Assembly (NCBI GenBank): GCA_900541865.1 | Contig: UQLO01000006.1 | Location: forward strand, 1-64,000 | Length of the DNA: 64,000 nt | Direction of reading: 5' to 3' | Source of the DNA: an uncultured Porphyromonadaceae bacterium | Lineage (GTDB): Bacteria; Bacteroidota; Bacteroidia; Bacteroidales; Muribaculaceae | In this document: one piece after another, positions 8,421 to 16,564 of the stretch | How the letters are laid out: every line of letters begins with the position of its first letter | Numbering within the stretch: the stretch's first letter is position 1 | Made by a program: the position numbers and the translations under genes | Notes under the pieces: model-generated | Told to the model about the DNA's origin: nothing | Database searches by the model: none | Seen by the model: the letters and a program-made list of their open reading frames with translations, nothing else

Positions 8421-8873
8421 TTATTTATTGAGAAGTTCGCGGACTAAGGCGGAGATGGCTTTGCCGTCGGCGCGCCCTGCAAGTTTTTTGGTGGCGACAC
8501 CCATCACCTTGCCCATATCGGCGGGAGATGCGGCGCCGGTTTCGGCAATGATGGCTGTGAGCTCTGCGCGGAGTTCTTCCGGCGTCAGAGCCTTGGGGAG
8601 GTACGATTCAATGACAGCCGTTTCGGCCAGCTCGGTATCTGCCAGCTCGGGACGGTTCTGCTCGGTGTAGATGCGTGCGCTTTCGCGGCGCTGCTTGGCC
8701 ATTTTGACCAGGATTTTCATGGCGGCGTCGTCGGAGAGCTCGCCGTTGCTGCCCGGGGCCGTCTTAGCCTCGAGGAATTCCTTTTTGATGCCGCGCAGAG
8801 CCTGGAGGCGCACTTTGTCGTGCGCGAGCATGGCCGCTTTGATGTCGGCATCGATTTGCTCGTATAATGCCAT
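8421..8873 (-). CDS. GatB/YqeY domain-containing protein
   Basis: 150-residue cytoplasmic protein of the YqeY family, related to the tRNA-binding tail domain of amidotransferase subunit GatB. Seen: an N-terminal helical half (LYEQIDADIKAAMLAHDKVRLQALRGIKKEF), and the characteristic C-terminal half with PADMGKVMGVATKKLAGRADGKAIS. The family has no firmly assigned role, though binding to tRNA is expected from the GatB relation. It directly precedes serS with a 3-base gap, in keeping with a tRNA-linked function. A TAnnTTTG box lies just upstream (8899-8906, minus strand). Confidence 0.9.
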   Translation of the reverse strand: MALYEQIDADIKAAMLAHDKVRLQALRGIKKEFLEAKTAPGSNGELSDDAAMKILVKMAKQRRESARIYTEQNRPELADTELAETAVIESYLPKALTPEELRAELTAIIAETGAASPADMGKVMGVATKKLAGRADGKAISALVRELLNK

Positions 8874-8898
8874 TGTTGAATAGGTTTGTTTCAGACTG

Positions 8899-8906
8899 CA
8901 AAGTTA
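8899..8906 (-). promoter_or_regulatory. -7 box (TAACTTTG) for yqeY-serS
   Basis: Exact TAnnTTTG match on the minus strand, 26 bases before the yqeY-like start codon. Confidence 0.6.
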
Positions 8907-8928
8907 CACATTTTTAGCGTCACGGCAT

Positions 8929-8971
8929 AAAAAAAGTTAGCCGCCCGCACCATGTAAGGGCGCCGGCGGCT
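8929..8971 (-). terminator. Terminator of the outer-membrane barrel gene
   Basis: Minus-strand stem AGCCGCC/GGCGGCT (8965-8971 with 8939-8945) followed after a short gap by a run of T (complement of 8929-8935). Confidence 0.6.
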
Positions 8972-8994
8972 CCGCAAGCCTCGAAAAAAGTCGG

Positions 8995-9669
8995 TCAGAA
9001 GTTGTAGCCCAGGCTGATGGTGACGTTGCTCTGGTGATAGGAGGCGGCCGAACCGCTGTGGAGGTCGAGCATGCCGACGGCTCCGCAAAGCTCGGCGTAC
9101 CAGTTGCGGGCGAAGCCGACGCCGGCGCCGAACTGCCATGCCAGGTTGGTGCGCCTGAAATCGGAGTCGGAGTAGATGTTGGTGCTTTCGCTTTCCTTGC
9201 CGTAGCCTTCGTCGTAGCTGGCGTGGAGACGGCCCACCAGGCCTACTTCAAGCTGCGGACCGGTGAAAACGTGGACGGAGGCATCTGCGAAGTCGAAGCG
9301 GTAGCCGAAGCGGAAGGGGATGCGGAAGCCGAAGCGGCGCACCGAGGCGCTCAGACCGGTGTAGGTGCCGTCGGCATTGAGTCCGTCGACGTCGAGGCCC
9401 ATCGTGCTGTAGTAGAGCATGAGTCCGGGCTCAAAATAGAGGTTTTTCCACACGGGGATATTGTAGACTGCGCCTGCGCTGAAGCCGGCGCCGGGTTTGT
9501 AGAGGTCGACTTTGAAAGCTCCCGAGCCTATATCGCCGGGACAAGTGATGTCCAGACCGAGGCGAACACCGAAATAGGGACGGTTGTCGGGGCTGTCGAG
9601 GCTGACTTGGGCATTTGCGGCAGCCACGCCGGCAGCCAACAGAAGAAATGCGGTAAGAATCTTTTTCAT
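8995..9669 (-). CDS. Outer-membrane beta-barrel protein (porin-family, OmpA-like barrel)
   Basis: 224-residue secreted protein with a clear signal peptide (MKKILTAFLLLAAGVAAANAQ, cleaved after NAQ). The mature part is a series of alternating strands such as PYFGVRLGLDI, LYFEPGLMLYYSTMGLD and FRFGYRFDF, and it ends in aromatic Phe (ISLGYNF), as expected for an outer-membrane barrel recognised by BAM. Size fits an eight-stranded barrel. No enzymatic motif was seen, and function is unknown. It sits alone between the enolase terminator (9738-9773) and its own terminator (8929-8971), so it is probably transcribed as a single gene. Confidence 0.8.
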   Translation of the reverse strand: MKKILTAFLLLAAGVAAANAQVSLDSPDNRPYFGVRLGLDITCPGDIGSGAFKVDLYKPGAGFSAGAVYNIPVWKNLYFEPGLMLYYSTMGLDVDGLNADGTYTGLSASVRRFGFRIPFRFGYRFDFADASVHVFTGPQLEVGLVGRLHASYDEGYGKESESTNIYSDSDFRRTNLAWQFGAGVGFARNWYAELCGAVGMLDLHSGSAASYHQSNVTISLGYNF

Positions 9670-9737
9670 AGCAGATCGGGAAATGAAGTATATAGATAAT
9701 ACGCGGCCGATGTGCGCATTATTGCGGCCCGGGCCAA

Positions 9738-9773
9738 AAAAAACGCCGTTTCGGCAAGGAAACGGCGTTTTTT
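9738..9773. terminator. Bidirectional terminator after enolase
   Basis: Perfect 15-bp stem (9738-9752 with 9759-9773), 6-base loop, A6 and T6 tracts in the arms. It lies 20 bases past the eno stop. Confidence 0.95.
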
Positions 9774-9792
9774 AGAGTATATTCCGGTTGGA

Positions 9793-11145
<1,353 letters not shown>

Positions 11146-11221
11146 CTGATTTTTTTCCATATATCCACGTCCCGCACCATAATTTTAGTTAACCGTCGCC
11201 GACTTCGGTGCGCCGAAAACC

Positions 11222-11251
11222 AAAAAAGGCCGTCCGGGATGGATGGCCTTT
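11222..11251 (-). terminator. Terminator after tRNA-Arg
   Basis: Minus-strand stem AAAGGCC/GGCCTTT (11245-11251 with 11225-11231) with an inner TCC/GGA pairing and a T run (complement of 11222-11227), immediately behind the tRNA. Confidence 0.8.
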
Positions 11252-11255
11252 GCTG

Positions 11256-11329
11256 TGACTCCTACAGGATTCAAACCTGTAACCTTCTGATCCGTAGTCA
11301 GATGCTCTATTCAGTTGAGCTAAGGAGCC
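11256..11329 (-). tRNA. tRNA-Arg (anticodon ACG)
   Basis: The minus strand folds into a full cloverleaf. The acceptor stem is GGCTCCT/AGGAGTC (one G-U pair), the D arm begins TAGCTCA, the anticodon stem TCTGA/TCAGA encloses the loop CTACGGA with anticodon ACG, and the T arm is ACAGG-TTTGAAT-CCTGT. The discriminator base is A. The CCA end is not encoded, as the next bases are CAG. An ACG anticodon (read as ICG after deamination) decodes CGU/CGC/CGA. Confidence 0.95.
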
Positions 11330-11353
11330 GTGGTTTGCGCCGTATTGCGAGTG

Positions 11354-11361
11354 CAAAATTA
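11354..11361 (-). promoter_or_regulatory. -7 box (TAATTTTG) for tRNA-Arg
   Basis: Exact TAnnTTTG match on the minus strand 25 bases upstream of the tRNA 5' end. Confidence 0.6.
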
Positions 11362-11430
11362 CGACCTTTTTCTGAATTTGCAAATATTTTAACCTTCGTT
11401 AACTTTAGAGCCGCTGGGCCGTTTGGACTC

Positions 11431-11467
11431 AAAAAAAATCGCGGAAGGTGGCTTCCGCGATTTTTTT
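11431..11467. terminator. Bidirectional terminator after the lipoprotein gene
   Basis: Stem ATCGCGGAAG/CTTCCGCGAT (11438-11447 with 11452-11461), loop GTGG, A8 on the left and T7 on the right. It lies 17 bases past the lipoprotein stop and also upstream of the tRNA promoter. Confidence 0.95.
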
Positions 11468-11483
11468 GATGGGTATGAGGCGA

Positions 11484-13439
11484 TTACCAGTTGCACTCCA
11501 CGGGCTCGAAGGCGCCGGGACCGCTTACGCGGAACACTGCCGTGTAGTAAGTCGTAGTAGTGCCGTTGTAGACGCCGAAGGTGATGTTGTAGAGCACCTC
11601 AACACCCTCGATGGGCTTGGCGTCGGGATGGAGGGTTGCCAGTGCGCCGGGCATCACCTCGTTCATGAAGCGGGTCTTCTCGAGGGTCACTATCTCGTCG
11701 TCGCTCATGGTCTCGTACTCGGCGGGGTACTGGGCGCGGGCTGCCGACGGACGCAGGTCGACGTTGCCCTGGTAGGCCGAAGTGCCCGAGTAATACTCAT
11801 TGTTGCCGTACGACGAGATGTAGTACTGTCCGGACTTGATATTGGTGTCGCCCAGGGGTTTGCAGATGTTTTCGAACACCCAGTCGACGCAAGCCTGGAA
11901 GTACTGCGTGCTCAGGGCCTGGTTCTTGCCGGCGGGCAGGTAGATGTTGACGTTGGGGGAGTATACCCAGCCGTCGGCGGTGCGGGCAAACTGCTCGGTG
12001 ACAACCTCGGAAGTGGGAGCGGGCGCCCATGCGGTGCCGTCGTAGACGTACTGCGAGCAGTCGTAGGTGGTGGCGCCGGAAGCGTAGTGCAGCCACAGCA
12101 CGTACTTGACGTCGTCGGCCTTGGCGTAGGGGTAGTTGATGCCCAGATATGTGCTCAGATAGGGCTCTGCCGTGGAGAGGTTGGTATAGGTCTGACCCAT
12201 AGCGGCGTAGTCGCCCGGCTGGAGGACAACGAAGTCGGTCGGCACGGTCCATGCGCTGCCGTTGTAGTAGTAGACGGCGTTGCAGAGGGTGGCGTTGGTG
12301 GCGGCGGCGCGGGCCGGTGCGTTTGCGCGGCCGGGAGTGCCCTTGATGGTGAGGTTCTTGATTTCCCAGGTGCCGGACTTGCCGTCTTCGCTCACATATT
12401 TAAAGGCGAACTGCATCTTGGAGCCCTCGAAGTCGGCCAGGCTGATGGTGCCGGAGGTGCCGAAGGTCCAGGAGGTGTTGTCGGTGTACTCGGGGATGGT
12501 GATCTGCTGCCACTGTCCGCCGCTCTTGCGGCCCCACAGGGTGCAGTTGGCCTTGGCAAACTCAGCGTCGGGGAATTTGTTGACAACATGCTCGAACACC
12601 ATTTCGGTTGCCGTGATGCCGGTGAGGTCTATTTCGGGCGAGATGAGCCACGACTCGGAGGCATAGCTCACGCCGCCGGTGAAGGCCGAGGCCTTGGCGC
12701 CATAGTTTGCGCCGCCCCAGCTCCATACGTAGGAGAGCTCGGCGGGAATCACCTTGTCGTCGATGGTGAAGGCGCCCAGGTCTTCGGTGAAGGTCTGGGC
12801 AAAGACTTCGACGGGCTCTACGGGCTGCTCGCCCCCGAAAGTGGGGTCTACGCTTACCTGACGGTACTGAACCACGGCGTAGAGGCCGTCGTTGGCGTCG
12901 GCCTCGTCCATGAGGAATTCGGGCAGATAGTTAGCGGCAGGCTTGGAGGGCGAGAAGGCGTCGATATAGTCTTCGTCGCTTTCCCAGACCGTTTCGGCGT
13001 AGAACTCGCCGGACATGGTGAACATCTGTGCGCCGGTGGCCTCCAGAGCGGTTTCGGCGGTGGCCAGGGCCTGCGTATAGGTCAGCTTCACGGCCGAGCC
13101 TTCGTTGAGGGTAAAGTAGGCGAACGAGGAGGAGCCCAGGAAGGCCGGAACGTAGAGCGAAGCCGGTGCGTCCTTGGTAAACATCTTCTTGGTGCCCACG
13201 GCGCTCAGGGCGCTTTTGCCCTCGTCGCCGGCAAGCTCGAGGTTGGTGCTGTTGGAGGCTATGGCGGTGTAGTCGGCCGACGTCAGGGTGTATTCTATAG
13301 CCCGGACATCGGTGATGGGGGCATCGTCGATTTTGTCGAAGCCGTCCAGATGGTCATTCCACGAGTTTTCGTCGCAGGCGGCGGTGCCGAGCGTAACGGC
13401 AGCCGCAAGCAGCACGCGGATATATGCTTTGGTTTTCAT
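11484..13439 (-). CDS. Surface lipoprotein with choice-of-anchor J-like domain, partner of the TonB receptor
   Basis: 651-residue predicted lipoprotein; the signal peptide ends in a lipobox GTAAC (Cys22). The middle part (about residues 215-375) has the jelly-roll signature of choice-of-anchor J domains: WSWGGANYGAKASAF, ESWLISPEIDLTG, and WTFGTSGTISLADFEGSKMQFAFKYVS. The C-terminal third holds repeated segments of the type YYNGSAWTVPTDFVVLQPGDYAAMG and YVYDGTAWAPAP. It begins 23 bases after the TonB-dependent receptor, so the two are very likely cotranscribed and form an outer-membrane uptake or capture pair. It is not a SusD homologue (no TPR-type helical content). Ligand unknown; a polysaccharide, protein or metal complex are all possible. 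Confidence 0.8.
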   Translation of the reverse strand: MKTKAYIRVLLAAAVTLGTAACDENSWNDHLDGFDKIDDAPITDVRAIEYTLTSADYTAIASNSTNLELAGDEGKSALSAVGTKKMFTKDAPASLYVPAFLGSSSFAYFTLNEGSAVKLTYTQALATAETALEATGAQMFTMSGEFYAETVWESDEDYIDAFSPSKPAANYLPEFLMDEADANDGLYAVVQYRQVSVDPTFGGEQPVEPVEVFAQTFTEDLGAFTIDDKVIPAELSYVWSWGGANYGAKASAFTGGVSYASESWLISPEIDLTGITATEMVFEHVVNKFPDAEFAKANCTLWGRKSGGQWQQITIPEYTDNTSWTFGTSGTISLADFEGSKMQFAFKYVSEDGKSGTWEIKNLTIKGTPGRANAPARAAATNATLCNAVYYYNGSAWTVPTDFVVLQPGDYAAMGQTYTNLSTAEPYLSTYLGINYPYAKADDVKYVLWLHYASGATTYDCSQYVYDGTAWAPAPTSEVVTEQFARTADGWVYSPNVNIYLPAGKNQALSTQYFQACVDWVFENICKPLGDTNIKSGQYYISSYGNNEYYSGTSAYQGNVDLRPSAARAQYPAEYETMSDDEIVTLEKTRFMNEVMPGALATLHPDAKPIEGVEVLYNITFGVYNGTTTTYYTAVFRVSGPGAFEPVECNW

Positions 13440-13462
13440 TGCTTTGTCTTGTTATGCCGTTG

Positions 13463-16177
13463 TTAGAAATTTACTCGGAACTTCATGGAGTACGTCCGGC
13501 CGAAGGAGTAGAAGGTGCCGTAGATGTTCTCCCAGGTGGCATCTTCGGCCGAGCTGCTCCAGGCGTCGACCACATAATTGTAGTTGAACAGGTTGTGGAC
13601 CGTGCCGGAGAGGGTTGCGCGCACACCGCCGAAGTCGAAGCTGTAGGAAGCGTGGAGGTCGAGCTGGTTGCCCCACGGAATACGCCAGGGCTTGGCCACG
13701 TTGATTTCGGAGTTGAAGCTCGGGGTGCTCACGGAGTAGTCGGAGTAGTTGCGGTCGCTCACCTTCCAGTCGCCGCCGATGCGGAAGCCCTTGAAAGGCT
13801 TGAAGTTGGCGCCTATGGCTGCCGTGGTCTGCGCGGAGCCGCCCACCTTGACGCCCTTCTGATTGAGGATACCCCAGGCGTGGTCGGGAGCGAGCACACC
13901 TTCGGCGAGGTCGCCCGCAGAGTTTTTCAGCGGCTGGCCGAGCTGGTTGTAGAAGTAGCCCTTGGCGTTGGAGTCCCAGACGTAGTCGCCTATGGAGAGC
14001 ATACCGGTCACTTCCAGCCAGCGGGTGGGGATATAGGTGCAGTTGAACTCGATACCCATGTGGCGGGCGTTGACACCGGTGAGGTTCATCACGTAGCGGT
14101 CGCCGGCGTGCTGACCCTGCTCGATGGTGCCACCGCGAACGGCAGTCTTGTCGATCCACTTGGTGTAGTAGCCGTTGAGGGTGGCCGAGAAGAAGCGGCT
14201 GCGGAAGTTATAGCCTACCTCGACCGAGAAAACCTTCTCGTTGACCGGGTTGGGGTTCTTGGCGTTGGATGTTGCCTGCTGGAGGAACACACCGTTGGCG
14301 AAGAAAGGAGCTCGGCTGATGTAGCCGATGTTGAAGAAGGCGCTGTGGTGGCGGTCGATGTTGTAGTTGGCACCGAACTTAACCGTTCCGCCCAGGAAGT
14401 TGCTCACACCCGAGTGGGAGTGCTCCTCGTCGTAGTAGAAGTGGTCGATGCGCTCGTAGCCCGTGTTGTTGAGCGAGCCGGAGAGCACCAGGTTGAGGCG
14501 CTTCTCGAAGAGGTTGAGCTCGCCCTGCACGTATGCGCCTTCCTGGTTGGTGCGCCCCTCGTAGTCGCGGTAGACGATGTCGCCCACGCCGAGTTTCTCG
14601 TACTTCCAGTTGGGGTCGGCGGCGGCGGCATTGTTGATGGCCTTGACGTCGTCGCGGGAGCTGTCGTCCATATAGTATTCGCCGTCGTAGAGGTCGACAA
14701 TCTTATTATTATGGTAGCCCACGTAGTAGCGGAGGTCGATACCGGCAAGAAGATTGAATTTGCCGTCCCAGAAGGAGTTCTGATAGGTGGAGATGAGGCC
14801 GTACCAGTTGTGCGAGTTGTTGCTCTCGCTCATAATCATGTTCGAGCCGGTGGTGCTGGCTGCATTCATTTCCTGGATGGCGGCGTAGTCGAAGGTGCCG
14901 TCCGGGCAGCGGAAGAGGGTGTTGACCGCACCGTTGGTGGCGCCGTACCAGCTGGAGTAACTGTAGTTGCCGCGGCCCTGGCCGGAGTAGCCGCCGCCTT
15001 TTGCGAGCGAAACGTAGACCGTGGTCGACAGCGACGACTTCTGATTGATTTTCCAAATATGGGCCAGCGAAATCTGCGGCTTGTGGTATTTGTTGCGGTT
15101 GGAGGTGCGCACCTTGCCGTGGCGGTCATAGCCGAAGGTGGCGTTGTAGCGGTAGGGGCTTTCGCCGCCCATAACGTCGCGGGCGTAGGTCTGATAGTTG
15201 ATGATGCTCAGTCCGTCCTTGCTGCCGCGCTTGTTGTGGGTCTGCGGAGCGCCGAAGGCCGTCAGCGACAGCTGGTGGTTGTCGTTGATGCGCTTGGAGA
15301 TGTTGACAAAATAGGAGTAGGAGTTGAAGTTGGTGCCTTGGATATATCCGTCGCCCCACTTGCGGGAGCCCTGCACGGTGATAGCCCAGCCGTTCTTCAT
15401 CAGACCGGTCGACACTTTGGCGCCGAAGTTGTTCATGCCGTCGTTGCCGAAGCCGTAGAACACGTTGCCGCCGCGCTCGGCGTCAAGGCTCTGGGTGGTG
15501 ATGTTGATAGTGCCGCCGATCGAAGGCGCCGAAAGCACAGCGGCGCCAAGGCCGCGCTGAGTCTGAATGTTGGAGGCAACGTCGCCCAGACCGGCCCAGT
15601 TGGACCAGTAGACCCAGCCGCCTTCCATGTCGTTGACAGGAATACCGTTTACCAGAACCGCCACGTTGGCGCTCTGGAAACCGCGCATGTTGATTTTGGC
15701 GTCGCCGAAGCCGCCGCCGTCCTTGGTTGCCCATACGCCCGGGGTGGTGTTCAGTACCTCCGGAAGCTCCTGGGTGCCCAGCTTAAGATCTATCTCAGCC
15801 TTGTTAACCTGCGAGACGGCTACGGGCGTCTGGCGTGTGCGTGCAAGGCTCTGGGTGACCACTACGTCGTTGAGCACTTCCGACGAAGGCTCAAGTGTGA
15901 TAGTACCCATTTGTGCACGTGCGGGAACGGTGGCGCTCTTGTAGCCAACGTAGCTGATCACCAGCTCGCGGGTGCCTTCGGGGACCCGCACGTCGAACTG
16001 TCCGTCAAGGTCGGTGATGCCCACGGCGGAGCCGCCGGAAACTACGATGCCGGCGCCGATAATCGGTTCGCCTTCCTCGTCTACTACCGTACCCTTGCAG
16101 TTGAAGGTGGCGCCGGCGGCAAAGGCTACGGCCTGTGCCATCAACACCACAAAAATCATTGAGATAAGTCGTCTCAT
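13463..16177 (-). CDS. TonB-dependent receptor with N-terminal carboxypeptidase-like domain
   Basis: 904-residue outer-membrane active transporter. Domains in order: signal peptide (MRRLISMIFVVLMAQAVAFA); a CarboxypepD_reg-like beta-sandwich (about 25-105: CKGTVVDEEGEPIIGAGIVV, ITDLDGQFDVRVP); a plug (about 110-240: DVVVTQSLARTRQTPVAVSQV, LPEVLNTTPGVWATKDGGGFGDAKINMRGF, VLVNGIPVNDMEGGWVYW); and a beta barrel ending in aromatic Phe (KFRVNF). The start at 16177 is preferred over a longer in-frame ATG at 16216, because that ATG overlaps the -7 box at 16214-16221. It is shorter than typical SusC proteins, and its partner is a non-SusD lipoprotein. The substrate is unknown. Confidence 0.9.
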   Translation of the reverse strand: MRRLISMIFVVLMAQAVAFAAGATFNCKGTVVDEEGEPIIGAGIVVSGGSAVGITDLDGQFDVRVPEGTRELVISYVGYKSATVPARAQMGTITLEPSSEVLNDVVVTQSLARTRQTPVAVSQVNKAEIDLKLGTQELPEVLNTTPGVWATKDGGGFGDAKINMRGFQSANVAVLVNGIPVNDMEGGWVYWSNWAGLGDVASNIQTQRGLGAAVLSAPSIGGTINITTQSLDAERGGNVFYGFGNDGMNNFGAKVSTGLMKNGWAITVQGSRKWGDGYIQGTNFNSYSYFVNISKRINDNHQLSLTAFGAPQTHNKRGSKDGLSIINYQTYARDVMGGESPYRYNATFGYDRHGKVRTSNRNKYHKPQISLAHIWKINQKSSLSTTVYVSLAKGGGYSGQGRGNYSYSSWYGATNGAVNTLFRCPDGTFDYAAIQEMNAASTTGSNMIMSESNNSHNWYGLISTYQNSFWDGKFNLLAGIDLRYYVGYHNNKIVDLYDGEYYMDDSSRDDVKAINNAAAADPNWKYEKLGVGDIVYRDYEGRTNQEGAYVQGELNLFEKRLNLVLSGSLNNTGYERIDHFYYDEEHSHSGVSNFLGGTVKFGANYNIDRHHSAFFNIGYISRAPFFANGVFLQQATSNAKNPNPVNEKVFSVEVGYNFRSRFFSATLNGYYTKWIDKTAVRGGTIEQGQHAGDRYVMNLTGVNARHMGIEFNCTYIPTRWLEVTGMLSIGDYVWDSNAKGYFYNQLGQPLKNSAGDLAEGVLAPDHAWGILNQKGVKVGGSAQTTAAIGANFKPFKGFRIGGDWKVSDRNYSDYSVSTPSFNSEINVAKPWRIPWGNQLDLHASYSFDFGGVRATLSGTVHNLFNYNYVVDAWSSSAEDATWENIYGTFYSFGRTYSMKFRVNF

Positions 16178-16213
16178 TGCAATATATGTGATTGGTTTGG
16201 GATTAAGACTCCG

Positions 16214-16221
16214 CAAAGTTA
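16214..16221 (-). promoter_or_regulatory. -7 box (TAACTTTG) for TonB receptor and lipoprotein
   Basis: Exact TAnnTTTG match on the minus strand, 37 bases before the chosen start at 16177. It decides the start by excluding the upstream ATG. Confidence 0.65.
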
Positions 16222-16294
16222 CTCATTTTTTCAATATTTTTTGCACTATTTAGCCTACATTATATTAATTCACCCTCTTTTTTTGGTCTTGACC

Positions 16295-16360
16295 ATATTG
16301 AGAGAATATTGAGAGAATATTGAGAGAATATTGAGAGAATATTGAGAGAATATTGAGAGA
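16295..16360. repeat. Six perfect tandem copies of ATATTGAGAGA (11 bp)
   Basis: Six identical 11-bp units with no mismatch, then a broken seventh (ATTGG). The array starts 74 bp upstream of the TonB-receptor -7 box and ends about 169 bp before the rightward -7 box. Confidence 0.97.
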
Positions 16361-16398
16361 ATTGGTTAATGCAAAAACGAGATCTTACCGGTTTTTTA

Positions 16399-16423
16399 AT
16401 TCTACATTTTAAATTTTACATTT
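16399..16423. repeat. 25-base AT-rich repeat, copy 1
   Basis: Begins ATTCTACATTTTAAATTT and is identical over 25 bases to 22735-22759. Confidence 0.85.
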
Positions 16424-16511
16424 TCAATTCCCCCATTTGGCGCAATTTTGGCAATTTTTCCACCCCCGCAGGGGCTGAAAATGGCGTTTTGCGGCAGAAT
16501 TTGCCTCTTTT

Positions 16512-16559
16512 GTTAGGTTGAGTCGGAGTAATTTTGCACCCAAACAAAAACAACCTAAC
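16512..16559. promoter_or_regulatory. Inverted repeat GTTAGGTTG / CAACCTAAC bracketing a promoter
   Basis: Perfect 9-bp arms at 16512-16520 and 16551-16559, with the TAATTTTG -7 box (16529-16536) between them. A candidate operator for the secreted CBM protein gene. Confidence 0.5.
16529..16536 (+). promoter_or_regulatory. -7 box (TAATTTTG) for the secreted CBM protein
   Basis: Exact TAnnTTTG match 28 bases before the start codon. A TTTG at 16509-16512 could serve as -33 element but spacing (16 bases) is shorter than usual. Confidence 0.6.
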
Positions 16560-16564
16560 CAATC

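Larger units (their letters stand above)
16178..16564. other. 387-bp divergent intergenic region
   Basis: Lies between the divergently transcribed TonB receptor and the secreted CBM protein. It holds a -7 box for each, an exact 11-bp tandem array (16295-16360), an AT-rich 25-base block (16399-16423) found again at 22735-22759, and a 9-bp inverted repeat around the rightward promoter. No coding sequence seen. Confidence 0.75.

Noticed and set aside
11448..16162. Long open frames (672 and 912 codons) on the plus strand across 11448-16162
   Set aside because: They lie exactly antisense to the lipoprotein and TonB receptor. The translations are Val/Gly/Ala-rich with no domain pattern, as expected from the complement of GC-rich genes.
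11484..16177. SusC/SusD pair
   Set aside because: The receptor is too short and lacks a SusC-type context, and the lipoprotein is beta-rich with an anchor-J pattern instead of the helical SusD fold.
16295..16360. CRISPR array
   Set aside because: Units are only 11 bp, directly adjacent, with no spacers, and no cas gene is present.
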